Positions 37,780 through 46,820 of a DNA stretch of 64,000 nucleotides are shown in pieces. Below the pieces are notes generated by a model that was not told the origin of the DNA, made no database searches, and was given only the letters and a program-made list of their open reading frames with translations. This DNA comes from Paenibacillus bouchesdurhonensis (GTDB taxonomy: Bacteria; Bacillota; Bacilli; Paenibacillales; Paenibacillaceae): assembly GCF_900155685.1 (NCBI RefSeq), contig NZ_LT732548.1:1632696-1696695 (forward strand). Direction: 5' to 3'. The translations under genes were made by a program, and so were the position numbers. Positions within the stretch are counted from its first letter, which is position 1; the number at the start of each line of letters is the position of its first letter.

Positions 37780-39354
37780 GTGGCAGCTAAAGAGATAAAT
37801 ATGCAAGAGGCACAGCAGGCTATAGAGCGGCTGCTGCACTATGGACGTGAGCATCAATTATTTGAGGAATGGGATATGGATTACACGCGCAATCGCTTGC
37901 TGGAGCTGTTTGCGCTGGATGAGCCATGGACGTCGGAATTGGAGATTCCTTCTGGAGTCGGGCTTCGCCAGCCGCTGGATGTTCTTATCGATTATGGCTT
38001 TGCGATCGGTCTTATCCCGGATGGTTCCGACACGTACCGCGATTTGCTTGACGCGAGAATTATGGGCCAATTGATGTCGCGTCCGTCTGAGACGATAGCG
38101 GCTTTCAAGCAGACTGTCAGTGAGAGGGGAGTCGCGGCTGCGACTCAGGATTTCTATAAGCTTGCTGTGGACAGCAACTATATTCGCATGGATCGGGTCG
38201 CGAATAATATTTATTGGAATCAAGCGACACCGTACGGCGAAATGGAGATCACGATCAACCTATCGAAGCCGGAGAAGAGTCCCAAGGAAATTGCGATGGC
38301 GAAACTGCTGCCTCCACCGGTATATCCGAAATGCCAGCTATGCCGGGAAAATGTAGGTTATGCCGGACGAGTTAATCACCCGGCAAGGCAGAATCTGCGG
38401 GTGATTCCGATCGAACTGAACGATGAGCCGTGGTTGTTTCAGTACTCGCCTTACGTATACTACAATGAGCATTGCATCGTCTTCCATCATGATCATGTGC
38501 CGATGAAGCTGACGCGGGATACCTTTAAGCGTCTGCTGGATTTTACGGCAGAGTTCCCGCATTATTTCATCGGCTCCAATGCGGACTTGCCGATCGTTGG
38601 CGGGTCGATCCTGACGCATGACCATTTCCAGGGGGGCAGACATACCTTCCCGCTGGAGAAGGCTCCTGCGGAAGCGACGTTCCGGCATGAGGCGTTCAAG
38701 GGTGTCACGGTTTCCATCGTGAATTGGCCCATGACCGTGCTGCGCCTGAACGGCCATCAACCAGACGTGCTGCTTGACGCTGCCGATGATTTGTACGAGA
38801 AGTGGAAAGCCTACAGTGATCCGGAAGCTGAGGTTCTGGCGTTCACGGAAGAGAACGGACAATCTGTTCCTCATAACACGGTAACGCCGATTGTACGCCG
38901 TGGTGCGGACGGCAGCTATGAGATGGACATCGTCCTGCGCAATAACCGGACGAATGAGCAATACCCGGAGGGGATATTCCATCCGCATCGCGAGATGCAC
39001 CATATTAAGAAGGAGAATATCGGCTTGATCGAAGTGATGGGATTAGCGATTCTCCCTGGACGGCTGAAGGAAGAGCTTGCCCGCATCGCTGAAATTCTCA
39101 GTGGAAATAAAGAAATGTATGAAGAGGTTCTGGCCAATCCGGAAAGCGCGCTTGCCGTCCATGCCGACTGGATTCGGGAACTTGTTGCCGAGCATGGACA
39201 GGGTCTCCGCCAAGAAGAAGCTGAAGGGCTGCTTCGCAATGAGGTCGGGCTGAAATTCTCAGCCATATTGGAGCATGCCGGCGTGTTCAAGGCAACGCCT
39301 GCGGGCCGCGAAGCCTTCCGCAGATTTGTCCTATCCGCAGGCTATCGCGAATAG
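37780..39354 (+). CDS. galT: UDP-glucose--hexose-1-phosphate uridylyltransferase, class II
   Basis: 524 residues, clearly the long Firmicute class II GalT, not the about 350-residue E. coli type. Conserved blocks: YPKCQLCRENVGYAGRVNHP, HHDHVPMKLTRDTFKRL, LTHDHFQGGRHTFPLEKAP, and the catalytic-type EGIFHPHREMHHIKKENIGL. The start is a GTG at 37780 behind GAGGAGGG; earlier in-frame ATGs lie inside galE. It completes the operon and is followed by a terminator. Confidence 0.93.
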   Translation: MAAKEINMQEAQQAIERLLHYGREHQLFEEWDMDYTRNRLLELFALDEPWTSELEIPSGVGLRQPLDVLIDYGFAIGLIPDGSDTYRDLLDARIMGQLMSRPSETIAAFKQTVSERGVAAATQDFYKLAVDSNYIRMDRVANNIYWNQATPYGEMEITINLSKPEKSPKEIAMAKLLPPPVYPKCQLCRENVGYAGRVNHPARQNLRVIPIELNDEPWLFQYSPYVYYNEHCIVFHHDHVPMKLTRDTFKRLLDFTAEFPHYFIGSNADLPIVGGSILTHDHFQGGRHTFPLEKAPAEATFRHEAFKGVTVSIVNWPMTVLRLNGHQPDVLLDAADDLYEKWKAYSDPEAEVLAFTEENGQSVPHNTVTPIVRRGADGSYEMDIVLRNNRTNEQYPEGIFHPHREMHHIKKENIGLIEVMGLAILPGRLKEELARIAEILSGNKEMYEEVLANPESALAVHADWIRELVAEHGQGLRQEEAEGLLRNEVGLKFSAILEHAGVFKATPAGREAFRRFVLSAGYRE

Positions 39355-39405
39355 GCGGAGTTTATAGAGGCTCCGAATGCCGAATGCCGAATATAATAGA
39401 GCTTT

Positions 39406-39447
39406 GCCCTACCTCCCGTTCGATTGAATAGGGAGGTAGGCTTTTTT
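39406..39447 (+). terminator. Rho-independent terminator
   Basis: CCTACCTCCC (39408-39417) and GGGAGGTAGG (39431-39440), followed by CTTTTTT. It ends the gal operon. Just upstream, CGAATGC occurs in tandem (39374-39390). Confidence 0.88.
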
Positions 39448-39590
39448 ATAGAGGAATGTCATAGGAGCCTGCTAAGCTCACCAAAAGTAAGCCGATTGTT
39501 TCCTTATAGTTAGAAGAGTATAATTTAAAGTGCAGTACATAATTTAAGGGACACAACACTTGAGGACAACTAATTAGGGAGGCATGTTGC

Positions 39591-40754
39591 ATGAACTCTT
39601 TTCAATTCCATAATCCGACTAGGCTTATTTTTGGCAAAGGTCAGTTAACAGCTTTGAGGACAGAGGTTCCTAAATACGGCAGCAAAGTATTGTTGGTGTA
39701 TGGCGGAGGCAGCATTAAGCGCAATGGGCTTTATGATCAGGTGATAGACCAGCTTAAGGAGATCGGAGCAGAGATCACGGAGCTCCCCGGTGTAGAGCCT
39801 AACCCACGTTTGTCCACGGTTCATCGCGGCGTAGATTTATGCAAGACAAAGGGGGTGGAGCTGGTTCTTGCCGTAGGCGGAGGCAGCGTTCTGGACTGTG
39901 CCAAGGCGATAGCTGCGGGTGCTAAGTATGATGGTGATATGTGGGACTTTGCCGAGCATAAGGCGGTTCCTCAGGCTGCGCTTCCGCTAGGAACGGTGCT
40001 GACGATGGCAGCTACCGGATCGGAAATGAACGGTAACTCGGTTATTTCCAACGAAGCGACCGAGGAGAAGCTGGGATGGGGAAGCCCGCTCGTATATCCG
40101 GTCTTTTCGATTCTTGATCCAGAGAACACGTTTACTCTGCCGAAAGATCAGACGGTATACGGCATTGTGGATATTATGTCTCACGTGTTCGAGCATTATT
40201 TTCATAAGGAGAGCAATACGCTCCTGCAGGATGAATTCTGCGAGGCGCTGCTGCGTACTGTCATTGAGACGGCGCCTAAGCTGCTCGAGGATTTGGAAAG
40301 CTTCGACCATCGGGAGACGATTTTGCTATGTGGCACAATGGCACTAAATGGAGTGCTGAATATGGGACTTTCGGGTGATTGGGCGACTCATAACATCGAG
40401 CATGCCGTTTCCGCCGTCTACGATATACCACATGGAGGCGGCCTCGCGATCCTGTTCCCGAACTGGATGAGCCACAATATGCGCCATGACGTAGCCCGCT
40501 TCAAGCGTCTGGCCGTGAAGGTGTTCGGCGTTGACCCAAGCGGTAAGAGCGATCAGCAGGCAGCTGAGGAAGGGATTGCGGCGCTGCGCGCATTCTGGAA
40601 CTCGATTGGCGCGCCAAGCCGGCTTGCGGATTACGATATCGATGAGAGCAAGCTTGAGGCTATGGCTGATAAAGCGATGCGGTTCGGGGCGTTTGGTAAT
40701 TTTGCGAAGCTGGAAAAAGAGGACGTTCTGGCAATTTACCGCCGTTCGCTGTAA
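39591..40754 (+). CDS. Iron-containing alcohol dehydrogenase (YugJ/butanol dehydrogenase-like)
   Basis: 387 residues. NAD(P)-binding [13 protein letters not shown] and [17 protein letters not shown], then [17 protein letters not shown]. The metal ligands are expected in [14 protein letters not shown] and [24 protein letters not shown]. It resembles the NADPH-dependent butanol dehydrogenase group; the aldehyde or ketone reduced in vivo is unknown. GGGAGG is eight bases before the ATG at 39591. It stands alone between the gal operon and the flotillin genes. Confidence 0.9.
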   Translation: MNSFQFHNPTRLIFGKGQLTALRTEVPKYGSKVLLVYGGGSIKRNGLYDQVIDQLKEIGAEITELPGVEPNPRLSTVHRGVDLCKTKGVELVLAVGGGSVLDCAKAIAAGAKYDGDMWDFAEHKAVPQAALPLGTVLTMAATGSEMNGNSVISNEATEEKLGWGSPLVYPVFSILDPENTFTLPKDQTVYGIVDIMSHVFEHYFHKESNTLLQDEFCEALLRTVIETAPKLLEDLESFDHRETILLCGTMALNGVLNMGLSGDWATHNIEHAVSAVYDIPHGGGLAILFPNWMSHNMRHDVARFKRLAVKVFGVDPSGKSDQQAAEEGIAALRAFWNSIGAPSRLADYDIDESKLEAMADKAMRFGAFGNFAKLEKEDVLAIYRRSL

Positions 40755-40817
40755 TGAAGGTCGAGTAAGGTTGCGAATTAACCTGTGCTGACGTAACAAT
40801 ATAATATTTCGGAACAA

Positions 40818-40853
40818 GCCGAGTAAGAGGAATGAGAGGTTCCTTTGCTCGGC
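40818..40853 (+). other. Hairpin without T-run after the alcohol dehydrogenase gene
   Basis: GCCGAG (40818-40823) and CTCGGC (40848-40853) enclose a second pairing of GGAA with TTCC. It could be a weak terminator or an RNA processing element. Confidence 0.35.
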
Positions 40854-40898
40854 ATTCTGGAATTTCCCCGCATTGTCTTCGATTCGTTGCCAAATGAA

Positions 40899-40925
40899 CG
40901 AAACGAAACCACTTCTTGCTACGTA
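40899..40925 (+). promoter_or_regulatory. ECF sigma-factor (sigma-W-like) promoter candidate
   Basis: CGAAAC (40899-40904), a 17-base spacer and CGTA (40922-40925), against the sigma-W consensus TGAAAC-N16/17-CGTA. It lies 40 bases before the yuaF-like gene, and the Bacillus yuaF-floT operon is known to be sigma-W controlled. Confidence 0.5.
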
Positions 40926-40964
40926 ATACTAAATATATACACACCCAGGAAGGAGGGACGGCGA

Positions 40965-41507
40965 ATGGAGGCCATGTTCTGGAGCTGTTTGCTTGGCGGA
41001 GCCGTATTCGCGCTGTTAAGCGTCATCGTGGGAGATATTGTTGGCAGTTGGCTGGATGGTATATTCGACATTTTAGCGCTTGATTTTTTGAAGCCCATTA
41101 TTTTGGCGTCCGCAGTCACTACGTTTGGAGGAGCTGGCGTGCTGCTGGTTCGTTATACTGGCCTTGGTTCCGCAGTTGTCATTCTAATTGCGACTCTGAT
41201 CGCTTTGTTTATGTCGGTTGTCATTTACTTTGCCTACGTGAAACCGATGGATAACAGCGAGAACTCAACAGGTTTCTCCGTAGCCGAACTTCCGGGCAAG
41301 CTGGGGGAAGTGACCGTGCCGATTCCAGAGTCGGGCTTTGGGGAAATCATGGTCAATTTCGTGGCTGGAAATACGCTACATATTGCATCCAGTTGGGACA
41401 ACACGGAAATACCGGCAGGCACGCTTGTCGTCGTCGTCGATTCGAAAGACGGCGTCGTGCAGGTATCCAGGCTTTATGAGAATGGACAAGAAAAGGAGAT
41501 GGTGTGA
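40965..41507 (+). CDS. NfeD-like membrane protein (YuaF-like)
   Basis: 180 residues. Three hydrophobic segments (LLGGAVFALLSVIVGDIVG, LKPIILASAVTTFGGAGVLLV, VVILIATLIALFMSVVIYFA) are followed by a soluble OB-fold domain (LGEVTVPIPESGFGEIMV, then LVVVVDSKDGVVQVS). It lacks the protease domain of long NfeD proteins, as in YuaF. GGAGGG precedes the ATG at 40965. It abuts the flotillin gene directly, the standard pairing for membrane-domain organisation. Confidence 0.85.
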   Translation: MEAMFWSCLLGGAVFALLSVIVGDIVGSWLDGIFDILALDFLKPIILASAVTTFGGAGVLLVRYTGLGSAVVILIATLIALFMSVVIYFAYVKPMDNSENSTGFSVAELPGKLGEVTVPIPESGFGEIMVNFVAGNTLHIASSWDNTEIPAGTLVVVVDSKDGVVQVSRLYENGQEKEMV

Positions 41508-43115
41508 TTGTTATTCGAAGGTATTCCTGATTTCTTATTAATTCCGATTATAGTTCTAGCCGTAATTGTTGTGCTTGGCCTCGCTTTCTGGGCAAGGTAT
41601 AAGACGGTGAGCCCGGATGAGGCGATGATCGTTACAGGTTCCTTCCTAGGGAGCAAAAATATTTCGGATGACGAAACAGGCCGAAAAATTAAAATCGTAC
41701 GCGGCGGCGGGGCGTTCATTTGGCCGATTTTTCAAAAGGCGGAGTTCATGTCATTGCTGTCCCATAAGCTGGATGTCATGACTCCAGAGGTATATACTGA
41801 GCAAGGTGTCCCGGTATCGGCGGACGGGGTTGCGATTATCAAGGTAGGCAGTTCTGTAGAGGACGTAGCTACTGCTGCAGAGCAATTCATGGGCAAGCCG
41901 ATTGAATCGTTAAAAGGGGAGGCCCAGGAAGTATTGGAAGGGCATCTACGCTCGATTCTCGGATCGATGACCGTAGAGGAGGTCTACCGCAACCGGGATA
42001 AGTTCGCACAGGAAGTTCAGGGCGTCGCTGCCCGGGATTTGAAGAAGATGGGGCTGCAGATCGTTTCCTTTACGATAAAAGATGTCCGCGACAAGCACGG
42101 CTATCTGGAGGCTCTAGGTAAGCCGCGCATTGCGGCGGTTAAACGGGACGCCGAGATTGCTGAAGCCGAAGCGGTTAGGGATTCGCGGATTCAAAAGGCA
42201 CTAGCAGAGGAGTCCGGTCAGAAGGCGGAGCTGCTTCGCGATACGAATATTGCGGAAGCCTCCAAGGAGAAGGAACTGAAGGTCGCTTCCTTTAAGAAGG
42301 AGCAGGACACGGCGAAGGCGGAAGCCGACCAGGCCTATCATATCCAGGAAGCGCGTGCGAAGCAGACGATGGTTGAAGAACAAATGAAGGTAGAACTCGT
42401 CCGTAAAGAACGCGAAATCGACCTGCAGGATAAAGAAATTGTGGTACGCCAAAAGCAGTATGACGCTGAAGTGAAGAAGAAAGCCGATGCCGATCGTTAT
42501 GCAGTAGAGCAAGCGGCGGAAGCAGAGAAGGCTCGTAAAATGCGTGAAGCCGATGCAGTGCAGTATTCCATCGAAACGCAGGCAAAGGCTTCTGCAGAAC
42601 AGAAGCGTCTTGAAGGTTTGGCAATTGCCGATGCCGAGCGTGCTAAAGGTACGGCTGATGCAGAAATTATCAGGCTCCGGGGGCTGGCAGAAGCGGAAGC
42701 GAAGGAGAAGCTCGCCGAGGCGTTCCAGAAATTTGGCGAGGCTGCCATCCTTGATATCGTTGTAAAAATGCTGCCTGAGCTTGCAGAGAAAATTGCCGGT
42801 CCTATTTCGTCCATCGACAAGTTGACCGTCGTTGACACTGGCAAAGGAGAAGGCGCAGCCCGGGTAAGCAACTATGTTACCGAGCTTATGGCTACTGCCC
42901 CGGAAATGTTAAAAAGCGTATCCGGCATAGAGCTGGATCGCTTAATTAAAGGCTTGACGCAAGGCAAAGCCCTGCCGGCAGCTCCTGCTCCGGCCGCTTC
43001 GACCTCCGCATCAGTCCAGACAGCGCCTTCCGGTCCGGCATCTCCATCGCCGAAAGCGACAGCTAAGCCACCGGTCATTCAGGAGAGCGCCGCTTCTTCG
43101 GAACAGAACACTTAA
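41508..43115 (+). CDS. floT: Flotillin-like protein FloT (YuaG)
   Basis: 535 residues. Start TTG at 41508, immediately after the upstream stop codon, with AAGGAG upstream. N-terminal membrane segment (LLIPIIVLAVIVVLGLAFWA), SPFH/PHB domain (about 30-210: TPEVYTEQGVPVSADGVAII, MTVEEVYRNRDKFAQEVQ), then a long coiled coil rich in Glu-Ala repeats (AEIAEAEAVRDSRIQKALAE and on), and an Ala/Pro/Ser-rich tail. Flotillins scaffold membrane microdomains. The tail appears longer than in Bacillus FloT. Confidence 0.92.
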   Translation: MLFEGIPDFLLIPIIVLAVIVVLGLAFWARYKTVSPDEAMIVTGSFLGSKNISDDETGRKIKIVRGGGAFIWPIFQKAEFMSLLSHKLDVMTPEVYTEQGVPVSADGVAIIKVGSSVEDVATAAEQFMGKPIESLKGEAQEVLEGHLRSILGSMTVEEVYRNRDKFAQEVQGVAARDLKKMGLQIVSFTIKDVRDKHGYLEALGKPRIAAVKRDAEIAEAEAVRDSRIQKALAEESGQKAELLRDTNIAEASKEKELKVASFKKEQDTAKAEADQAYHIQEARAKQTMVEEQMKVELVRKEREIDLQDKEIVVRQKQYDAEVKKKADADRYAVEQAAEAEKARKMREADAVQYSIETQAKASAEQKRLEGLAIADAERAKGTADAEIIRLRGLAEAEAKEKLAEAFQKFGEAAILDIVVKMLPELAEKIAGPISSIDKLTVVDTGKGEGAARVSNYVTELMATAPEMLKSVSGIELDRLIKGLTQGKALPAAPAPAASTSASVQTAPSGPASPSPKATAKPPVIQESAASSEQNT

Positions 43116-43156
43116 AGCGGTATTATGGATACCCTTGACAAGTAGAAGCAATACCT

Positions 43157-43176
43157 GTAACTTGTGCATAAGTTAC
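43157..43176. other. Perfect palindrome between floT and glcT
   Basis: GTAACTT and AAGTTAC around GTGCAT. It may be an operator or a weak hairpin preceding the terminator. Confidence 0.35.
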
Positions 43177-43181
43177 GCTGC

Positions 43182-43213
43182 AAAGCGTCCCGCCGGAAGG
43201 CGAGACGCTTTTA
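43182..43213 (+). terminator. Rho-independent terminator
   Basis: AAAGCGTCCCGCC and GGCGAGACGCTTT form a stem with one mismatch, ending in TTTTA. It ends the yuaF-floT operon. Confidence 0.75.
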
Positions 43214-43282
43214 TAATGCGCCGTACTATGGTAGAATTTATTATTCGTAAGCAAGGAATTTGTAAGCAAGTGAGGTGCAAAT

Positions 43283-44125
43283 GTGAGCAGGCTGCATGTA
43301 GCCAAAGCGTTGAACAACAATGTAATCATAGCGAACCATCCTGGGCATGGAGAGGTCGTTGTCATTGGCAAAGGCATTGGATTTAACCGCAAGCAGGGCG
43401 ATTCTATTCCTCTGGGTGCGGTGGAGAAGATGTTCATTCTGACGAACCAGCAGGAGCAAGAGCAATACAAACAGCTCGTGCCTCAAATCGACGAAAATTT
43501 AATCGAAGTCATCGGGGAAATCATTATGTACATATCCCAGAAGACCGGCAAAGAACTGAATGAACATATTCACATTGCATTAACTGATCACATTTCGTTT
43601 GCAATTAAGCGGGCGGAGCAGGATATTGCAATCCATAATCCCTTCTTGTTCGAGACAAGGGAGATATACCCTATGGAGTACGAGCTGGCTGAATACGCCA
43701 TCGAACTGATCCATGATAAATTAGGCATAGACTTGGGCCAGGATGAAATTGGCTTTGTCGCTCTTCATATCAACAGCGCAATGACGAATCGGCATGTTAG
43801 CGAAGTGCGGGAGCATACGCAACTGATTGCGGATTTAGTGGGTATAGTAGAGGAAGAGCTGAAGCTAAGAATACTTCGTCATTCCTTGGATTATTCTCGT
43901 CTGCTGACTCATCTAAGATTTGCCATTGAAAGAGTACGTCGCGGCGATAAAGTTGCTGTTGTCGAGAAATTGGAAGCGCTGCTCAGTCAGGAATATCCGG
44001 CGCTATATCAGTTGGCCGGAAGATTGACGAAGGTCATGGAGGAGAGACTGGACAGGCCGGTTTATCAGGCAGAGATCAGTTACTTAACCATGCATTTGCA
44101 TCGTCTAACGGTTCATCATAAATGA
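43283..44125 (+). CDS. glcT: PTS-controlled transcription antiterminator GlcT
   Basis: 280 residues of the BglG/SacY family. RNA-binding CAT domain at residues 1-60 (VAKALNNNVIIANHPGHGEV, GKGIGF), PRD1 (about 70-170, with HIHIALTDHISFAIKR and LHINSA) and PRD2 (about 175-280, with LTHLRFAIERV and MHLHRL). The conserved histidines that receive phosphate are present in both PRDs. Start GTG at 43283 behind GAGGTG. It precedes ptsG, and a RAT site lies between them, so it regulates ptsG in response to glucose. Confidence 0.93.
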   Translation: MSRLHVAKALNNNVIIANHPGHGEVVVIGKGIGFNRKQGDSIPLGAVEKMFILTNQQEQEQYKQLVPQIDENLIEVIGEIIMYISQKTGKELNEHIHIALTDHISFAIKRAEQDIAIHNPFLFETREIYPMEYELAEYAIELIHDKLGIDLGQDEIGFVALHINSAMTNRHVSEVREHTQLIADLVGIVEEELKLRILRHSLDYSRLLTHLRFAIERVRRGDKVAVVEKLEALLSQEYPALYQLAGRLTKVMEERLDRPVYQAEISYLTMHLHRLTVHHK

Positions 44126-44138
44126 TTATCGATAGAAG

Positions 44139-44168
44139 CTTGACACTAATTCAAACTTCTTGTTATAC
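44139..44168 (+). promoter_or_regulatory. Sigma-A promoter of ptsG
   Basis: TTGACA (44139-44144), an 18-base spacer, and TATACT (44163-44168). Confidence 0.75.
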
Positions 44169-44194
44169 TCTAGTCGATAAACAACAATAGCATA

Positions 44195-44232
44195 TCACAA
44201 TGTGTAACTGATTCGATCAGGCATGAGTTGAT
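44195..44232 (+). promoter_or_regulatory. RAT antiterminator site for GlcT
   Basis: The sequence ACTGATTCGATCAGGCATGA around 44206-44225, with flanking TGTGTA and GTTGA, closely matches the ribonucleic antiterminator of Bacillus ptsG as I remember it. GlcT bound here should prevent folding of an overlapping terminator. I could not assign that terminator firmly; GGCATG at 44219 could pair with CATGCC before the TTTTT near 44320. Confidence 0.8.
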
Positions 44233-44372
44233 TAAAGTACTTTGATTGTATTGCTACCATGCGGGGTATTATAACCGTAGGAGAGCTATGCAATAGGTAT
44301 CTTTTATTGACCCATGCCTTTTTGCTGTTGTTTAATCGCTATAGAGAGAAAAAACCATACAGGAGGATGGAT

Positions 44373-46439
44373 ATGTTTAAACGCTTTTTTGGCGTGCTGC
44401 AGCGGGTGGGCAAGGCGTTAATGCTGCCAGTAGCGCTGCTGCCAGCAGCTGGTTTGCTGCTTGGAATCGGGAACATGCTGGTAAACCCGGATTTTCTTAA
44501 TCTCGTTCCGGCTCTAGATAATGCCACGGTAAATGCGGTTGCTACAGTGATGATGAATGCTGGTGATATCGTATTTACAAACCTAGCTCTGCTATTTGCC
44601 GTCGGGGTAGCCGTAGGGCTTGCTGGTGGAGATGGAGTAGCAGGGCTTGCTGCGATTATTGGTTACTTGGTCATGAATGTGACCATGGGAACGGTAATCG
44701 GAGTTACGCCATCGATGATTGGGGAAGATCCAGCTTACGCTAGCATACTTGGTATCCCGACACTAGGGACAGGGGTGTTCGGAGGGATTATAGTAGGGGT
44801 TCTTGCAGCTTCGATGTATAAGCGATTCTTTAAAATCGAGCTGCCATCCTATCTAGGTTTTTTTGCGGGTAAACGTTTCGTGCCGATTATGACAGCAGCG
44901 ACTTCCTTGCTGCTTGGATTGGTCATGGTGGTCATTTGGCCGCCGATTCAGAGCGGACTTAATACGGTTTCCCACTTTATGCTGGAGCAGAACCGTACGC
45001 TTTCTGCCTTTATTTTTGGAATCATCGAACGGGGACTCATTCCATTTGGTCTCCATCATATCTTCTATTCGCCGTTCTGGTTTGAGTTTGGAGAATATGT
45101 GAATAGTGCCGGAGATATCATACGCGGCGACCAGAAAATCTTTATGGCGCAGCTTCGCGATGGCGTTGGCTTTACGGCGGGAACATTCATGACGGGTAAA
45201 TTCCCATTCATGATGTTCGGGTTGCCGGCAGCGGCTTTAGCTATCTATCATGAAGCTAAGCCCCAGCATAAGAAATTCGTTGCCGGGATTATGGGATCGG
45301 CTGCACTGACTTCCTTTTTGACGGGAATTACTGAACCGCTTGAATTCTCATTCTTGTTCGTTGCTCCGATATTGTTCGTTGTACACTGTGTGTTTGCAGG
45401 CTTGTCCTTCATGACAATGCATTTGTTAGATGTTAAAATCGGGATGACATTCTCCGGCGGTCTGATTGACTTCTTGATTTTCGGGGTAATTCCGGGGCGC
45501 ACACCTTGGTGGAACGTCATTATCGTCGGCTTGATTCTTGCTGTTATTTACTACTTCGGATTCCGCTTTGTGATTCGCAAATTCAATCTTAAGACACCAG
45601 GCCGCGAGGATGATGCGACTGAGGATGGCAGTGGAGAACAAGAAGCGGGATCTAAAGTGAAGCAGGATGAACTGCCGCACAACATACTTGACGCGCTGGG
45701 CGGAAAGGATAATATTGTTCATTTGGATGCTTGTATTACCCGCCTTCGGGTTGAGGTGAAAGAGAAATCGGAAGTGGACAAGAATCGACTGAAGAAATTG
45801 GGTGCTTCTGGAGTTCTTGAAGTTGGCAACAACGTTCAAGCCATTTTTGGCACAAGATCTGATACGATTAAAACCCAAATTGGAGATATAATGGAGGGTA
45901 AGACCCCGGCGATTGCTCCAGCTGCTTCTGCAGACAAAGCCGCCGAGGTTGAGCAGCTAGCCATGCAAGAGGGTAAAGCGATTATAGAAGAGGAAATCGT
46001 TATGCCAGCAAGCGGCGAAATTTTGAGTATCACAGAAGTTCCTGATCCTGTATTTTCCGAAAAGATGACAGGTGACGGGTTTGCTATACTGCCGAATGAA
46101 GGAATGATTTGTTCGCCGGTTAACGGAAAAGTGTTCAATGTGTTCCCTAGCAAGCATGCCATCGGTATTTTGTCCGATGGGGGCAAGGAAGTGCTGGTGC
46201 ATATTGGAGTTAATACGGTGAAGCTGAAAGGACAAGGATTTAAAGTTCTTGTGGAAGAAGGAGATATTGTAGCGGCAGGACAACAGATTATGGAAGTGGA
46301 TATCGCCTATGTAAAAGAAAATGCGAAATCCCTAATATCGCCGATTATTTTCTCCAATCTTCCGGAAGGTTCTACAGTATCCTTGAATAGATCAGGTACA
46401 TTGAAAGCCGGAACAGGGGACATTATTACTATTAAGTAA
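44373..46439 (+). CDS. ptsG: PTS glucose transporter subunit EIICBA
   Basis: 688 residues from the ATG at 44373 (AGGAGG six bases upstream). EIIC membrane domain to about residue 400 (FKRFFGVLQRVGKALMLPVA, GLIPFGLHHIFYSPFWFE, FLTGITEPLEFSFLF), a charged linker, EIIB with its phosphocysteine in HLDACITRLRVEV, another linker, then EIIA with the phosphohistidine in EVLVHIGVNTVKLKG. The three-domain fusion matches Bacillus PtsG. It imports and phosphorylates glucose using phosphate from HPr, encoded next. Controlled by GlcT at the RAT site. Confidence 0.95.
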   Translation: MFKRFFGVLQRVGKALMLPVALLPAAGLLLGIGNMLVNPDFLNLVPALDNATVNAVATVMMNAGDIVFTNLALLFAVGVAVGLAGGDGVAGLAAIIGYLVMNVTMGTVIGVTPSMIGEDPAYASILGIPTLGTGVFGGIIVGVLAASMYKRFFKIELPSYLGFFAGKRFVPIMTAATSLLLGLVMVVIWPPIQSGLNTVSHFMLEQNRTLSAFIFGIIERGLIPFGLHHIFYSPFWFEFGEYVNSAGDIIRGDQKIFMAQLRDGVGFTAGTFMTGKFPFMMFGLPAAALAIYHEAKPQHKKFVAGIMGSAALTSFLTGITEPLEFSFLFVAPILFVVHCVFAGLSFMTMHLLDVKIGMTFSGGLIDFLIFGVIPGRTPWWNVIIVGLILAVIYYFGFRFVIRKFNLKTPGREDDATEDGSGEQEAGSKVKQDELPHNILDALGGKDNIVHLDACITRLRVEVKEKSEVDKNRLKKLGASGVLEVGNNVQAIFGTRSDTIKTQIGDIMEGKTPAIAPAASADKAAEVEQLAMQEGKAIIEEEIVMPASGEILSITEVPDPVFSEKMTGDGFAILPNEGMICSPVNGKVFNVFPSKHAIGILSDGGKEVLVHIGVNTVKLKGQGFKVLVEEGDIVAAGQQIMEVDIAYVKENAKSLISPIIFSNLPEGSTVSLNRSGTLKAGTGDIITIK

Positions 46440-46460
46440 GCACAGCATTGGTTACAGAAT

Positions 46461-46498
46461 CCCTCATCTCAATAAGTTGACCACTTTTGAGGTGAGGG
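46461..46498 (+). other. Hairpin between ptsG and ptsH
   Basis: CCCTCATCTCAA (46461-46472) pairs with TTGAGGTGAGGG (46487-46498), eleven Watson-Crick pairs and one G-U. It is followed by AGTTATAATAAAC rather than a T-run. It may be an attenuator or an mRNA processing or stability element, allowing different levels of ptsG and ptsH-ptsI. Confidence 0.5.
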
Positions 46499-46544
46499 AG
46501 TTATAATAAACATAAATTCAAAGCAGAAAGCGAGATGTACTAAC

Positions 46545-46820
46545 ATGGAAAGAGTATTCAGAATTACGGACGAAGACGGAATCCACGCACGCCCAGCAAC
46601 AGCGCTGGTTAATACAGCAAATAAATTCAGCGGTGCGGAAGCTTTCGCGGAAGCGAACGGCAAGAAAGTAACTTTGAAGTCGATTCTGGGGGTACTATCC
46701 CTGGGTCTTGAGCAAGGTGATCTTATTACGATCATTGTTGAAGGAGACAATGCCGCAGAAGCACTTCAAGCGCTCACTGATGTAATGGTCAATGAAGGGT
46801 TAGGCGAAGTGAATGCTTAA
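46545..46820 (+). CDS. ptsH: Phosphocarrier protein HPr
   Basis: 91 residues. The phosphorylated histidine is H14 in DGIHARPAT, and the regulatory serine S46 is in [11 protein letters not shown], as required for HPr kinase control and CcpA coregulation in Firmicutes. The ribosome binding site is weak (AAAGCGAGA). Its last codons overlap the start of ptsI by eight bases. Confidence 0.95.
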   Translation: MERVFRITDEDGIHARPATALVNTANKFSGAEAFAEANGKKVTLKSILGVLSLGLEQGDLITIIVEGDNAAEALQALTDVMVNEGLGEVNA

